Assembly: GCF_018413645.1 (NCBI RefSeq)
Contig: NZ_JAHCDA010000006.1
Span: 62,001-126,000, forward strand
Length of the DNA: 64,000 nt
From: Roseococcus pinisoli
GTDB taxonomy: Bacteria; Pseudomonadota; Alphaproteobacteria; Acetobacterales; Acetobacteraceae
Direction of reading: 5' to 3'
The notes below the pieces were generated by a model, which did no database searches, was not told the DNA's origin, and saw only the letters and a program-made list of their open reading frames with translations. The translations under genes and the position numbers were made by a program. Of this stretch, positions 37,460 to 46,032 are shown one piece after another. Each line of letters begins with the position of its first letter. The stretch's first letter is position 1.

Positions 37460-38167
37460 TCAGCCGACGAGGCGGCCGCGGCGAGGGGGCTCGGGCGCCT
37501 TGGTGAGCTGCGGCGCCACGATCTTCGCGTAGACGCGAAGGTCGCGCTCGATCGCCGCGCGGGCACGGGCCGGATCGTGGGCGTCGAGCGCGTTCAGCAG
37601 CTCGTCGTGTGGATGGCCCTCGAGCCAGGCGGGGCGGGGCGATGAGAGCACGAGGTTGATGGTGGGGCCGGCCTGGGTCCAGAGATGCTCGACGACGCGC
37701 TGCAGCACCGGCATCCGGGCGATGGCGATGACGCCGAAATGGAAGCGCTCGTTCTCCTCGAGCCCGACCGCTACGTCATTGTCCTGCCGTGCCTGCAGCA
37801 GCCGGGAATGGATGTCGCGCAACTGCCGGACGTCGGCCGGCGTGGCGAGCGTCGCGGCCCGCGCGGCGGCGAGGCCTTCCAGCTCGACGCGCAGGTCCAT
37901 GATCTCCAGGTAGCGCTCCGGCTGGAGCCGCGGCACCCAGGCGATGCCCCGGGCATCCAGCTCCAGCGCGCCCTCCGACACCAGGCGCAGCAGGGCCTCG
38001 CGCACCGGTGTGGGGCTGACGCCGAGCTCGCTCGCCAGTTGCCGGTGAACGAGCTTCTGGCCGGGCACGAGCCTGCCCCCCACCAGGGCGCCCCTCAGGC
38101 GTCCATAGACCTTCTCGGTCAGAGTCTCTTCCCGGTCGACGGGCGTAAAGGTCGTTTCGGCTGTCAC
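37460..38167 (-). CDS. GntR-family regulator with FCD effector domain
   Basis: A 235-residue repressor or activator. The winged helix covers LTEKVYGRLRGALVGGRLVPG and HRQLASELGVSPTPVREALLRL; the remainder is an all-helical FCD ligand domain with metal-binding His/Asp positions. GTG at 38167 is the chosen start; an ATG near 38230 would extend it. It is divergent from the TPP-enzyme cluster at 38240-42921 and is the likely regulator of that cluster; FCD members usually sense a carboxylate of the pathway they control. Confidence 0.85.
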   Translation of the reverse strand: MTAETTFTPVDREETLTEKVYGRLRGALVGGRLVPGQKLVHRQLASELGVSPTPVREALLRLVSEGALELDARGIAWVPRLQPERYLEIMDLRVELEGLAAARAATLATPADVRQLRDIHSRLLQARQDNDVAVGLEENERFHFGVIAIARMPVLQRVVEHLWTQAGPTINLVLSSPRPAWLEGHPHDELLNALDAHDPARARAAIERDLRVYAKIVAPQLTKAPEPPRRGRLVG

Positions 38168-38213
38168 CCAGCCAATCTTCCCAGGGGAGGTTGACCTGTC
38201 AAGGAAGTGGCGA

Positions 38214-38236
38214 TTTGATATTGCAAACATCATATC
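38214..38236. promoter_or_regulatory. Candidate GntR operator
   Basis: AT-rich island before the TPP-enzyme gene with inverted elements GATAT (38217-38221) and ATATC (38232-38236), and TGAT/ATCA nested in them. It lies between the divergent GntR and catabolic genes, where a local operator is expected. Assignment is tentative. Confidence 0.35.
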
Positions 38237-38239
38237 GCG

Positions 38240-39982
38240 ATGGAGACGCCACAAATGCCTGAAGCTGGTTCCTCAGCTACCCCTAATGTCACGGTCGCCC
38301 TTCGGCTGGCCGAGGCCTTCGCCCGCCATGGCGTGACCACGACCTTCGGTCAGAGCCTCCCCTCCGCCTTCCATCTCGCGGCGCCGCATGCCGGCATCAG
38401 CCAGACGGTCTACCGGCAGGAGAACATGGGCGGCACGATGGCCGACGGTTACGCCCGCATCTCCCACAAGGTGGGCGTCGTCACGGCCCAGAACGGCCCG
38501 GCCGCCACGCTGCTGGTGGCGCCGCTCGCCGAGGCGCTGAAGGTCAGCGTTCCGGTCATCGCGCTGGTGCAGGAAGTCACGCGCGACGCCGTCGACAAGA
38601 ACGCCTTCCAGGAGCTCGACCACTTCAAGCTGTTCGAGGGCGTGGCCAAGTTCATCCGCCGCATCGACCGCGCCGATCGCCTCGAGGACTACGTGGACAT
38701 GGCCTTCACGGCCGCCACCTCGGGCCGCCCGGGCCCGGCCGTCCTGCTGCTGCCGGCCGACCTGCTGCTGGAGAAGGCGGCCGCCGCCTCGCAGCGCCGC
38801 GCCTCGCTCGGCACCTTCCCGCTCGACCGCACCCTGGCCGATCCCGTCCGCATCGAGGAAGCCGCGGCGCTGCTCGCCAAGGCCGAGCGCCCGCTGATCA
38901 TCGCCGGCGGTGGCGTGCACATCTCCGACGCCGCCCAGGAGCTGGCCGCGCTGCAGCAGGATGCGAGCCTGCCCGTCGCCACCACCTTCATGGGCAAGGG
39001 CAGCGTCGACGAGACGCATCCGCTCTCCGTCGGCGTGGTCGGCAACACCATGGGCCGCGGCGCGCGCACGCATGAGCTGCGTTCGATGGTGACGGAGGCC
39101 GACGTCGTCCTGCTCGTGGGCAACCGCACGAACCAGAACGGCACGGATTCCTGGACGCTGTATCCCAAGGGCGCCCGCTTCATCCACCTCGACCCGGATC
39201 CCTCGGAGATCGGCCGCAACTACGAGGCGCTGCGCCTGACGGGCGACGCCAAGCTGACGCTGGTCGCGCTGCGTGAGGCCCTGCTGCGGCAGGATCTGGC
39301 CACCCGTGCCGCCGCCCGCCCGAAGGTCGAGGCGCAGATCGCCAAGGCCGTCGAGAACTGGCGCCAGCTGATCGCCGGTGTCACCACCCGCGATGGCGGC
39401 CCGGTGCGCCCCGAGCGCGTCGCGACCGAGATCGACAAGCGCCTCCCCGTCGACGGCATCGTCTGCGCGGACGCCTCCTACTCGTCCAACTGGATCACGG
39501 GCTACATCACGGCGCGCCGCGCGGGTCAGCGCTTCCTCACGCCGCGCGGCCTGGCCGGCCTCGGCTGGGGCGTGCCGCTGGGCATCGGCGCGCAGGTCGC
39601 TGCGCCGGACAAGCGGGTCGTGGTGCTCTGCGGTGACGGCGGCTTCGGCCATTCCTGGGCGGAGCTCGAGACGCTGCGCCGCCTGCAGATCCCGCTGACG
39701 GTCGTGGTGCTGAACAACGGCATCCTGGGCTTCCAGAAGCACGCCGAGGACGCGAAGTACGGCGATCACACGGTGGCTTGCGACTTCGCCGAGGTGGACC
39801 ATGCCGCGATCGCGCGCGCCTGCGGCATCGCCGGCGTGCGGGTCGAGCGTGGCGAGGATGTGGGCCCCGCGCTCGACGCGGCCTTCGCCTCCGGCAAGCC
39901 GACGCTGATCGAGGTCATCACCGACCCGAACGGCAAGCCGCCGCTGGGCATCTACAGCACGTTCTACCCGGAACCGTTCTGA
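38240..39982 (+). CDS. Thiamine-diphosphate-dependent enzyme (acetolactate-synthase-like)
   Basis: A 580-residue ThDP enzyme with the order PYR domain, central domain, PP domain. Glu61 in YRQENMGG is the cofactor-activating Glu, and GDGG at residues 465-468 with LNN about 25 residues later is the Mg-ThDP motif. Being a lone catabolic gene with no small regulatory subunit argues against a biosynthetic acetolactate synthase; decarboxylases, ligases and sulfoacetaldehyde acetyltransferase share this fold. An ATG at 38255 is an alternative start. First gene of a five-gene cluster with a GntR regulator. Confidence 0.85.
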   Translation: METPQMPEAGSSATPNVTVALRLAEAFARHGVTTTFGQSLPSAFHLAAPHAGISQTVYRQENMGGTMADGYARISHKVGVVTAQNGPAATLLVAPLAEALKVSVPVIALVQEVTRDAVDKNAFQELDHFKLFEGVAKFIRRIDRADRLEDYVDMAFTAATSGRPGPAVLLLPADLLLEKAAAASQRRASLGTFPLDRTLADPVRIEEAAALLAKAERPLIIAGGGVHISDAAQELAALQQDASLPVATTFMGKGSVDETHPLSVGVVGNTMGRGARTHELRSMVTEADVVLLVGNRTNQNGTDSWTLYPKGARFIHLDPDPSEIGRNYEALRLTGDAKLTLVALREALLRQDLATRAAARPKVEAQIAKAVENWRQLIAGVTTRDGGPVRPERVATEIDKRLPVDGIVCADASYSSNWITGYITARRAGQRFLTPRGLAGLGWGVPLGIGAQVAAPDKRVVVLCGDGGFGHSWAELETLRRLQIPLTVVVLNNGILGFQKHAEDAKYGDHTVACDFAEVDHAAIARACGIAGVRVERGEDVGPALDAAFASGKPTLIEVITDPNGKPPLGIYSTFYPEPF

Positions 39983-39984
39983 AC

Positions 39985-41016
39985 ATGCTGGCTCTCCGCA
40001 AGACGGAGGCGGCGTTTGGGATCGAGGCGCTCGAGGTGCCCGATCCCGGCGCCCCGGCGGCCGGCGAAGTCCAGATCCGCGTCGAAGCGGTGGGGATCTG
40101 CGGCAGCGACGTCCATGCCTATGAGTGGACGGACGGCTACCAGCACATGGTGCCGTACCTGCCGGTGACGATGGGCCACGAGTTCGCTGGCCGCGTCGTG
40201 GCCGTCGGGCCCGGCGTCGCGATGGCCGAGGGGACGCGCGTTGCCGTGCATCCCCGCGTCTATAGCGGCGACGGGCAGATCGCCTGGCCGGGCGGTCCCC
40301 GCCCGGGCGTGGCGCGGCGCAGCCTCGGCCTCACCGCCGACGGCGCCTTCGCGCGCTTCCTCAACGTGGCGGCGGGCAATGCCCTGCCGCTGCCGGAAGC
40401 CGTGGACGCCGAGCTCGGTGCCCTCGTCGAACCGTTGGCCGTTGCGGCCGATGCCGTGCTCGTGGGCGAGGTCGGCATCGGTGACACCGTGCTGGTCCTC
40501 GGGCCGGGGACGATCGGGCAGGGGCTCGCGCTGATGGCGCGGGCAGCCGGCGCCGGCCGTGTGATCATCACCGGCCGTGGCGACCAGCCGCGCTACGACG
40601 TGCTGCGCCAGCTCGGTTTCAACGACATCGTCGATGTCGGAGAGGGGCCGCTCGTCGACCAGGTGCTCGCGATCACGGGCGGCAAGCCTGTGGACGTGGT
40701 GCTGGAGGCGACCGGCTATCCGCCCTCCATCATCGATGCGCTGCAGGTGCTGAAGCGCGAGGGCGTGCTGGTGGCGGCGGGGATCCATGCCGCGCCGCTC
40801 AACCTTCCGCTGACTACCTTCGTGCGCAACCGGCACCAGCTGCGCGCCTCCCACGGTTCCGAGCACCGGACCTGGGAGCGCGTGATCGCGCTGCTCGCGC
40901 GCGATCCGGAAGGCTTCCGGCCGATGATCACGCATCGCCTGCCGCTGGACCGCGGGCTGGAGGGCTTCGAGCTCTCGCGCCAGCGCGCGGCCAGCAAGGT
41001 GATGCTGATGCCCTGA
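39985..41016 (+). CDS. Zinc-type alcohol/polyol dehydrogenase lacking the structural-zinc lobe
   Basis: A 343-residue medium-chain dehydrogenase. Cys39 (GICGSDVH) and His65-Glu66 (GHEFAG) are catalytic-zinc ligands, and VLGPGTIGQGLALMARAAGA is the NAD(P) fold. The four-cysteine structural zinc loop usually found near residues 90-110 is absent; that region reads HPRVYSGDGQIAWPGG. The gene starts two bases after the ThDP enzyme stop. Related enzymes oxidise threonine, sorbitol or sugar acids; the substrate here is unknown. Confidence 0.85.
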   Translation: MLALRKTEAAFGIEALEVPDPGAPAAGEVQIRVEAVGICGSDVHAYEWTDGYQHMVPYLPVTMGHEFAGRVVAVGPGVAMAEGTRVAVHPRVYSGDGQIAWPGGPRPGVARRSLGLTADGAFARFLNVAAGNALPLPEAVDAELGALVEPLAVAADAVLVGEVGIGDTVLVLGPGTIGQGLALMARAAGAGRVIITGRGDQPRYDVLRQLGFNDIVDVGEGPLVDQVLAITGGKPVDVVLEATGYPPSIIDALQVLKREGVLVAAGIHAAPLNLPLTTFVRNRHQLRASHGSEHRTWERVIALLARDPEGFRPMITHRLPLDRGLEGFELSRQRAASKVMLMP

Positions 41017-41045
41017 GGCGCGGGCCTTCTTCCGCGCCACGAACC

Positions 41046-41078
41046 CTGCGCGCCGGCCTCTCGTGGGTCGGCGCGCAG
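41046..41078 (+). terminator. Intra-cluster hairpin
   Basis: Stem CTGCGCGCCG / CGGCGCGCAG (10 perfect pairs) around a 13-base loop, between the dehydrogenase and Bug receptor genes. There is no T-run after it. It may be an attenuator, or an mRNA-stabilising element that sets different levels of the enzymes and the receptor. Confidence 0.45.
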
Positions 41079-41110
41079 CCGCATGAACAATAACGATCTG
41101 GGAGTATCGA

Positions 41111-42121
41111 ATGATGTCGGACACGGCACATCAAAAGCCCTTCATTGCGGGTCCCGGCCTGACGCGCCGCACGGCCCTCGGACTTGGCGGCCTGGCCCTT
41201 ACCGCGCCCGCGCTCGCCCAGCCGCGCTTCCCGGACCGCCCGGTCCGTCTCGTCTTCCCCTGGCCCTCGGGCGGCTCGGCTGACGCACAGATCCGCGGCA
41301 TGTGTGAGACGGCCAGCCGCGTGCTCGGCCAGCCCGTCATCATCGACAGCCGCCCCGGCGTCGCCGGCACGCTCGGCCCGCAGCAGGTCGCGGCCCAGTC
41401 GCGGCCCGATGGCTACACGCTGACGATCATGCACCACACCGTGATCCGCTGGCCCTTCATGACGCGCACGCCGCGCTGGGATCCGGTGGCGGACTTCACG
41501 CATGTCATGGGCCTCGCCGGCTGGCTCTTCGGCACGGTGGTCAAGGCCGACAGCCGCTTCCGCACCTGGGAGGACGTGGTCACCGAGGCGCGCGCCAACC
41601 CGGGCAAGCTGACCTACGGCGCCACCGGAGCGGGCTCCTCGCCGCACCTGACCATGGTCGAGATCCAGGAGAAGCTGGGCATCGAGCTGACCCATGTGCC
41701 CTATCGCGGCGGCGCCGAGGCGATGACGGCCACCATGGGCGGCCATGTCGACATGGTCAGCGACAGTGCGGCCTGGGCGCCCTTCGTCGATTCCGGCGAT
41801 ATGCGGGCCCTGCACGTCTGGTCGCCGGAGCGTTCGCCGCGCTTCCCGTCGGTGCCGACGCTGAAGAACCTGGGGATCGACCTCACCTCCGTCGCGCCCT
41901 ACGGCATCAGCGGCCCGAAGGGCATGGACCCCGAGATCGTGGCGCGCCTGCATGACGCGTTCAAGGAAGGCCTCTTCACGGCGGAGAACGCCGCCATCCG
42001 TGAGCGCTTCGACCTGCAGCTCGCCTACTACGATCCGGCTGGCTATACGCGCTACGTCACCGAGCAGACGGCGCGCGAGCGGGCGCTCGTGCAGCGTCTC
42101 GGCATCAGCGTCGACGGCTGA
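41111..42121 (+). CDS. Bug/TctC family periplasmic solute-binding protein (3 of 4)
   Basis: A 336-residue receptor with a signal peptide (TRRTALGLGGLALTAPALA) that has a twin-arginine-like pair, then PDRPVRLVFPWPSGGSAD near residue 40 and SRPDGYTLTIMHH. It lies between the dehydrogenase and an SDR, so it likely binds the substrate of this cluster. No TctA/TctB partner nearby. Confidence 0.9.
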   Translation: MMSDTAHQKPFIAGPGLTRRTALGLGGLALTAPALAQPRFPDRPVRLVFPWPSGGSADAQIRGMCETASRVLGQPVIIDSRPGVAGTLGPQQVAAQSRPDGYTLTIMHHTVIRWPFMTRTPRWDPVADFTHVMGLAGWLFGTVVKADSRFRTWEDVVTEARANPGKLTYGATGAGSSPHLTMVEIQEKLGIELTHVPYRGGAEAMTATMGGHVDMVSDSAAWAPFVDSGDMRALHVWSPERSPRFPSVPTLKNLGIDLTSVAPYGISGPKGMDPEIVARLHDAFKEGLFTAENAAIRERFDLQLAYYDPAGYTRYVTEQTARERALVQRLGISVDG

Positions 42122-42162
42122 TCGGGCGAGCCGACATGTCCGAATCAAACAAGGAAACAGCC

Positions 42163-42921
42163 ATGAGCAATGCCGATCGCGTCGCCCTCGTCACCGGAGC
42201 CGCCCGCGGGCTCGGCGCCGCCATCGCGCGCGCGCTGGCGGCTGAGGGCCATCCCGTGGTCCTCGCCGACGTGCTCGACGGCGTCGAGGCCACGGCGGCC
42301 GAGATCGTGGCCGCCGGGCACCAGGCGCGCGCCATCCGCCTCGACGTTGCCGACGAGGCGGCCATCGCCGCCCTGCCGGAGGTCCTGGGCGACTGGTGGC
42401 CTCGCCTCGGCGTGCTGGTGAACAACGCCGGCATCTCGCCCAAGGTCGATGGCCGCAAGGTCATGGTGGAGGACATCACCACCGAAGAGTGGCGCCGGGT
42501 GATGGACGTGAACCTCACCGGCCCGTTCATGCTCTCGCGCCAGGCGATCCCCGTGCTGAAGAAGCGCGGCTGGGGCCGCATCATCATGATGACGAGCCAG
42601 GCGGCGCGCGTGCCGAGCTCCATCACGGGCTCCTACTACGGCGCCTCGAAGACCGGCCTGATGGGCTTCGCCCGCAATCTCGCGGGCGAGCTCGGCGCCT
42701 TCGGCATCACGGTGAACAGCATCGCCCCCGGCCGCATCAAGAGCGACATGGTGGCGGGCGCGGCGCCCGGGATGAACGAAGCCTTCCTGCAGCGCATCCC
42801 CCTCGGCCGCCTCGGCGAGCCGGAGGAGGTCGCCGAGGTGGTGAAGTTCCTGGTCTCCGACGCGGCCAGCTACCTCACCGGGACGACGATCGACGTCGGC
42901 GGCGGCAGCTTCATGCCGTAA
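42163..42921 (+). CDS. Short-chain dehydrogenase/reductase
   Basis: A 252-residue NAD(P)-dependent SDR: TGAARGLGAAIA is the cofactor motif, NNAG is at about residue 89, the catalytic Ser is in MMTSQAA, and YYGASK gives the Tyr-x3-Lys pair. The C-terminal DVGGG motif is typical of classical SDRs. ATG at 42163 is preferred over 42136 because AAGGAAA lies five bases upstream. Last gene of the cluster, followed by a strong terminator. Confidence 0.92.
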   Translation: MSNADRVALVTGAARGLGAAIARALAAEGHPVVLADVLDGVEATAAEIVAAGHQARAIRLDVADEAAIAALPEVLGDWWPRLGVLVNNAGISPKVDGRKVMVEDITTEEWRRVMDVNLTGPFMLSRQAIPVLKKRGWGRIIMMTSQAARVPSSITGSYYGASKTGLMGFARNLAGELGAFGITVNSIAPGRIKSDMVAGAAPGMNEAFLQRIPLGRLGEPEEVAEVVKFLVSDAASYLTGTTIDVGGGSFMP

Positions 42922-42942
42922 CGGCCTTTCGCCGTTGCGCAG

Positions 42943-42977
42943 GGCCCGGCCCGGGGAAACCCGTGCCGGGCCTTTTT
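42943..42977 (+). terminator. Rho-independent terminator
   Basis: Stem GGCCCGGC / GCCGGGCC with an inner CGGG/CCCG pairing and GAAA loop, followed directly by TTTTT. Closes the GntR-associated catabolic cluster. Confidence 0.9.
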
Positions 42978-43084
42978 CGTTTCCGGCGCCGGCATCGGGG
43001 GCGGCAACTTCCGGCGCGGCTGGAGGGTTGAAGCGGAGCCGTCCCGCATCGGGAGCGGCATCAGCAAGGAGGGAGGCCTAAGAC

Positions 43085-43333
43085 ATGGCGAATCCCGAAT
43101 CCAGGACCGTCGCGCCGTCGCCCAAGCCGTCGGGGACGGAACCGCACAAGGACAAATCCGCGCCGCACGACGACTCGCCGCTGTCGGCGCCGGAGAACCC
43201 GCCGGGCGTCGGGACGGGGCCGATCACCACCAGCAATCCGACCGGCGTCTCGGGCACCGATATCGAGAAGGAAGCGCCGGAGCCCGAGGAGGGGCCGGCC
43301 ACCCTGGTCGCGGTTCCACCCGAAGAGGACTGA
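43085..43333 (+). CDS. Small disordered Pro/Glu-rich protein
   Basis: An 82-residue acidic protein of low complexity (Pro, Ser, Thr, Glu, Asp), with no hydrophobic segment and no family I recognise; most likely intrinsically disordered. AAGGAGGGAGG upstream of the ATG at 43085 is a strong ribosome site and supports translation. Stand-alone gene after the terminator at 42977. Confidence 0.55.
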   Translation: MANPESRTVAPSPKPSGTEPHKDKSAPHDDSPLSAPENPPGVGTGPITTSNPTGVSGTDIEKEAPEPEEGPATLVAVPPEED

Positions 43334-43496
43334 CGAGCGCGCCACGGGCGGACGGGCGGGAGCCCGAGCCGCCGGTCCGGGCCCGGCAGATGACCCATCG
43401 CGCCAGCCCTGGGAGGCATGCTTCCGGGTATGCGGAGCTGTGCGCGATGGGATGATCCAGGGAAGGCGATCCGGCTTGCCGTGCTGCGATGCAGCA

Positions 43497-43515
43497 ACTA
43501 AGAATCATTCTTAGT
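43497..43515. promoter_or_regulatory. Iron-responsive operator (Fur/Irr type palindrome)
   Basis: Perfect palindrome built on CTAAGAATCATTCTTAG, extended by one A-T pair, 35 bases before the start at 43551. The GAATCATTC core and spacing match both Fur boxes and rhizobial Irr ICE motifs, so iron control is likely but the protein that binds cannot be decided from sequence. Confidence 0.75.
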
Positions 43516-43550
43516 AAGGCCGAGCCCTTCGCCATCATCCGCTGGATGCC

Positions 43551-46028
43551 ATGATCCGTTCCATCCTCTTCACGCTGCACTGGCTCATCGGCATCACCGC
43601 GGGCACGGTGCTCATGGTGGTGGGCGTCACCGGCGCCCTCATGTCCTTCGAGGACGAGATCCTGCTGCAGCTCAACCGCGGGGTCATGACGGTCGAGGCG
43701 CGGGCCGAGCCGGCCCTGGCGCCGGATGCGCTGGTCGCGGCGCTGACCCGGCAGGTGCCGGGCCGCCCCGCCTTCCTCATGGTCCAGGCCGAGCCGGGCC
43801 GCGCGGCGCGCGCCTTCGTCGTGCCGCCGGGCGAGACCTCGGCGCGGCGGGGCGGCGCCATCTATCTGGATCCCTATGACGGCACGCTCCTGGGTGCGGC
43901 GCGGGGCGAAGCCACCTTCCGCTTCATCCGCGAGATCCATCGTTGGCTCGCCTGGGGCGACATCGGCCGGGCGATCACCGGCGGCTCGGCCATCTGCCTC
44001 GTCATCCTGGCCGCGACCGGCCTCTATCTGCGCTGGCCGCGCCGGCCGCTGGACTGGCGCAACTGGTTCGCGATGCGCCTCGCCCTGCGGGGGCGGGCCC
44101 TCTTCTGGGAGCTGCATTCGGTGCTGGGCACCTGGGTGCTGCCGCTCTACCTGCTCGCCGCTCTGACCGGGCTCACCTGGTCCTACAACTGGTATCGCGA
44201 CGCGGTCTGGGCCCTGGCCGGCGTGCCGATCCCCCAGCGGGCCGGCGCACCGCCTGCCGGCGGTGGTGGCGGCGCTGCGGGTGGCGTGCCCCGGGCACGG
44301 CCGCAGGGCCAGGCCCTCGACCTCGGCGCCGCCTGGACGGCCTTCGTCGAGGCTGCGCCGCATGGCTACAGCCGGGCGATCCTGCGGCTCCCTGCCCAGC
44401 CGGGCCAGCCGCTGCGCGTCAGCTATCTCGATCCCCATCCGCCCAACAGCGTGGCGATGAACCAGATCACCATCGGCACCGACGGCCGCGTGGCCGAGCA
44501 TACCCGCTTCGAGGCCCTGCCTGCCGGGCACCGCCTCGTCTTCAGCCGGCTGGCGTTGCACACGGGCGAATATTTCGGCCTCGGCGGGCGCATCGCCATG
44601 ATGGTCGCCTCCCTCCTCATGCCGCTTTTCGGCGTGACGGGCTGGTTGCTTTATCTGGGCCGGCGGCGGCAGAAGCGGGCGGCCAAGGCGCTGGCGAAGC
44701 AGTTCCCCGTCCTGGCCGATGCCACGGCACCGCCGCTGCTGATCGCCTTCGCGACCCAGGGCGGCACGGCGCAGGCCCTGGCCTGGCGGAGCGCGGCCTC
44801 GCTGCGCGCCGCCGGCGTGCCGGTGCAGGTCTCCTCCGTCGCGACGTTGGGCGCGCCCGACCTCGTGGCGGCCGGGCGCGTGCTCTTCGTCGTCAGCACC
44901 TTCGGCGAGGGCGAGCCGCCGGACGCCGCCCGCGCCTTCGCGCGCCGGATGGCGGCGGAGGACCGCGCGCTGGAAGGCGTCGAATACGGGCTGCTGAGCC
45001 TGGGCGACCGCAGTTACGCCCATTTCTGCGGCTTCGGCCGGACGCTGGAAGCCGCGCTGCAGCGGCGCGGCGCCAAGCCGCTTTTCGGCACCGTCGAGGC
45101 CGGGCGCGAGGATGCCGAGGCTCTCGCCCGCTGGCAGGAGGCCCTGTCCACCCTCGGTGCGGCGCGCGAGGCCGCCCTGGCTTGGACGGAAGCCAGGCCT
45201 GAGGCCTGGAGGCTCGCGGCAAGGCGGCATCTCAACCCGGGCAGCGTGGGCTGGCCCGTCTATCACCTGGAATTCGAGCCGGAGCCCGGCACCTCGGCCC
45301 AGTGGGAGGCTGGCGACATCGCCGAGTTCCACGTCCCGGCGGAGGCCGTGGCGGCGCAGGATCAGGCGCGCGAGGCCGAGGCCGAGGGGGATGCGGAACT
45401 CGCGACGCGCCCCGCCGTCACCGGCCTCGCGCCGCGCGACTATTCCATCGCCTCCGTGCAGGAGGATGGCCGCCTTCACCTGCTGGTGCGCGGCATGCGC
45501 TATCCGGACGGCCGGCCCGGCCTGGCCTCGGGCTGGCTCGGGACCGGTGCGGCGATCGGCGACCGTCTCGACTTCCGGCTTCGCGGCAATCCGGGCTTCC
45601 ACGGCCCGGAGGACGACCGGCCGCTGATCCTGATCGGCAACGGCACGGGCCTTGCCGGGCTGCGGGCGCATCTGCGCCGCCGCGCGAAGCTCGGGCACCG
45701 CCGCAACTGGCTCATCTTCGGGGAGCGCAACGCGGCGCACGACTTCCACCATCGCGCCGAGGTGGAGGGCTGGCGGGCCCAGGGCGTGCTGCTGCGGCTG
45801 GACCTCGCCTTCTCCCGCGACCAGGAGCAGCGCGTCTATGTGCAGGACCGCCTGCGCGAGGCCGCGCCCCTGCTGCGGGCCTGGGTGGAGGCAGGGGCGG
45901 CCATCCTCGTCTGCGGCAGCGCCGAGGGCATGGCCCCGGCCGTGCACGCCGTGCTGGCCGAGGCGCTGGGCGAGGATCGCCTGGACGAGCTGGCCGCCGA
46001 GGAACGCTACCGGCGGGATATCTACTGA
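43551..46028 (+). CDS. PepSY-TM / flavodoxin / FAD-NADPH reductase fusion (putative ferric reductase)
   Basis: An 825-residue inner membrane flavoprotein. Residues 1 to about 385 form a PepSY-type region with four spans (GTVLMVVGVTGALMSF; ICLVILAATGLYLRW; LPLYLLAALTGLTWSY; MMVASLLMPLFGVTG). A flavodoxin domain (about 394-535, FATQGGTAQ and STFGEGEPPD) follows, then a sulfite-reductase/CPR-type FAD-NADPH domain (about 550-825, PRDYSIAS, ILIGNGTGLAGLRAHL, ILVCGSAEGMA). The layout suits electron transfer from NADPH across the membrane, for example to ferric siderophores. The iron-type palindrome upstream supports that role. Confidence 0.88.
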   Translation: MIRSILFTLHWLIGITAGTVLMVVGVTGALMSFEDEILLQLNRGVMTVEARAEPALAPDALVAALTRQVPGRPAFLMVQAEPGRAARAFVVPPGETSARRGGAIYLDPYDGTLLGAARGEATFRFIREIHRWLAWGDIGRAITGGSAICLVILAATGLYLRWPRRPLDWRNWFAMRLALRGRALFWELHSVLGTWVLPLYLLAALTGLTWSYNWYRDAVWALAGVPIPQRAGAPPAGGGGGAAGGVPRARPQGQALDLGAAWTAFVEAAPHGYSRAILRLPAQPGQPLRVSYLDPHPPNSVAMNQITIGTDGRVAEHTRFEALPAGHRLVFSRLALHTGEYFGLGGRIAMMVASLLMPLFGVTGWLLYLGRRRQKRAAKALAKQFPVLADATAPPLLIAFATQGGTAQALAWRSAASLRAAGVPVQVSSVATLGAPDLVAAGRVLFVVSTFGEGEPPDAARAFARRMAAEDRALEGVEYGLLSLGDRSYAHFCGFGRTLEAALQRRGAKPLFGTVEAGREDAEALARWQEALSTLGAAREAALAWTEARPEAWRLAARRHLNPGSVGWPVYHLEFEPEPGTSAQWEAGDIAEFHVPAEAVAAQDQAREAEAEGDAELATRPAVTGLAPRDYSIASVQEDGRLHLLVRGMRYPDGRPGLASGWLGTGAAIGDRLDFRLRGNPGFHGPEDDRPLILIGNGTGLAGLRAHLRRRAKLGHRRNWLIFGERNAAHDFHHRAEVEGWRAQGVLLRLDLAFSRDQEQRVYVQDRLREAAPLLRAWVEAGAAILVCGSAEGMAPAVHAVLAEALGEDRLDELAAEERYRRDIY

Positions 46029-46032
46029 GGCG

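Noticed and set aside
38240-39982. Calling the ThDP enzyme a biosynthetic acetolactate synthase (ilvB)
   Set aside because: No ilvN or ilvC is adjacent and the context is a GntR-controlled catabolic cluster; a specific name is not supported.
43224-45947. A 907-codon minus-strand frame opposite the PepSY-flavoprotein
   Set aside because: Antisense shadow; no conserved motif.
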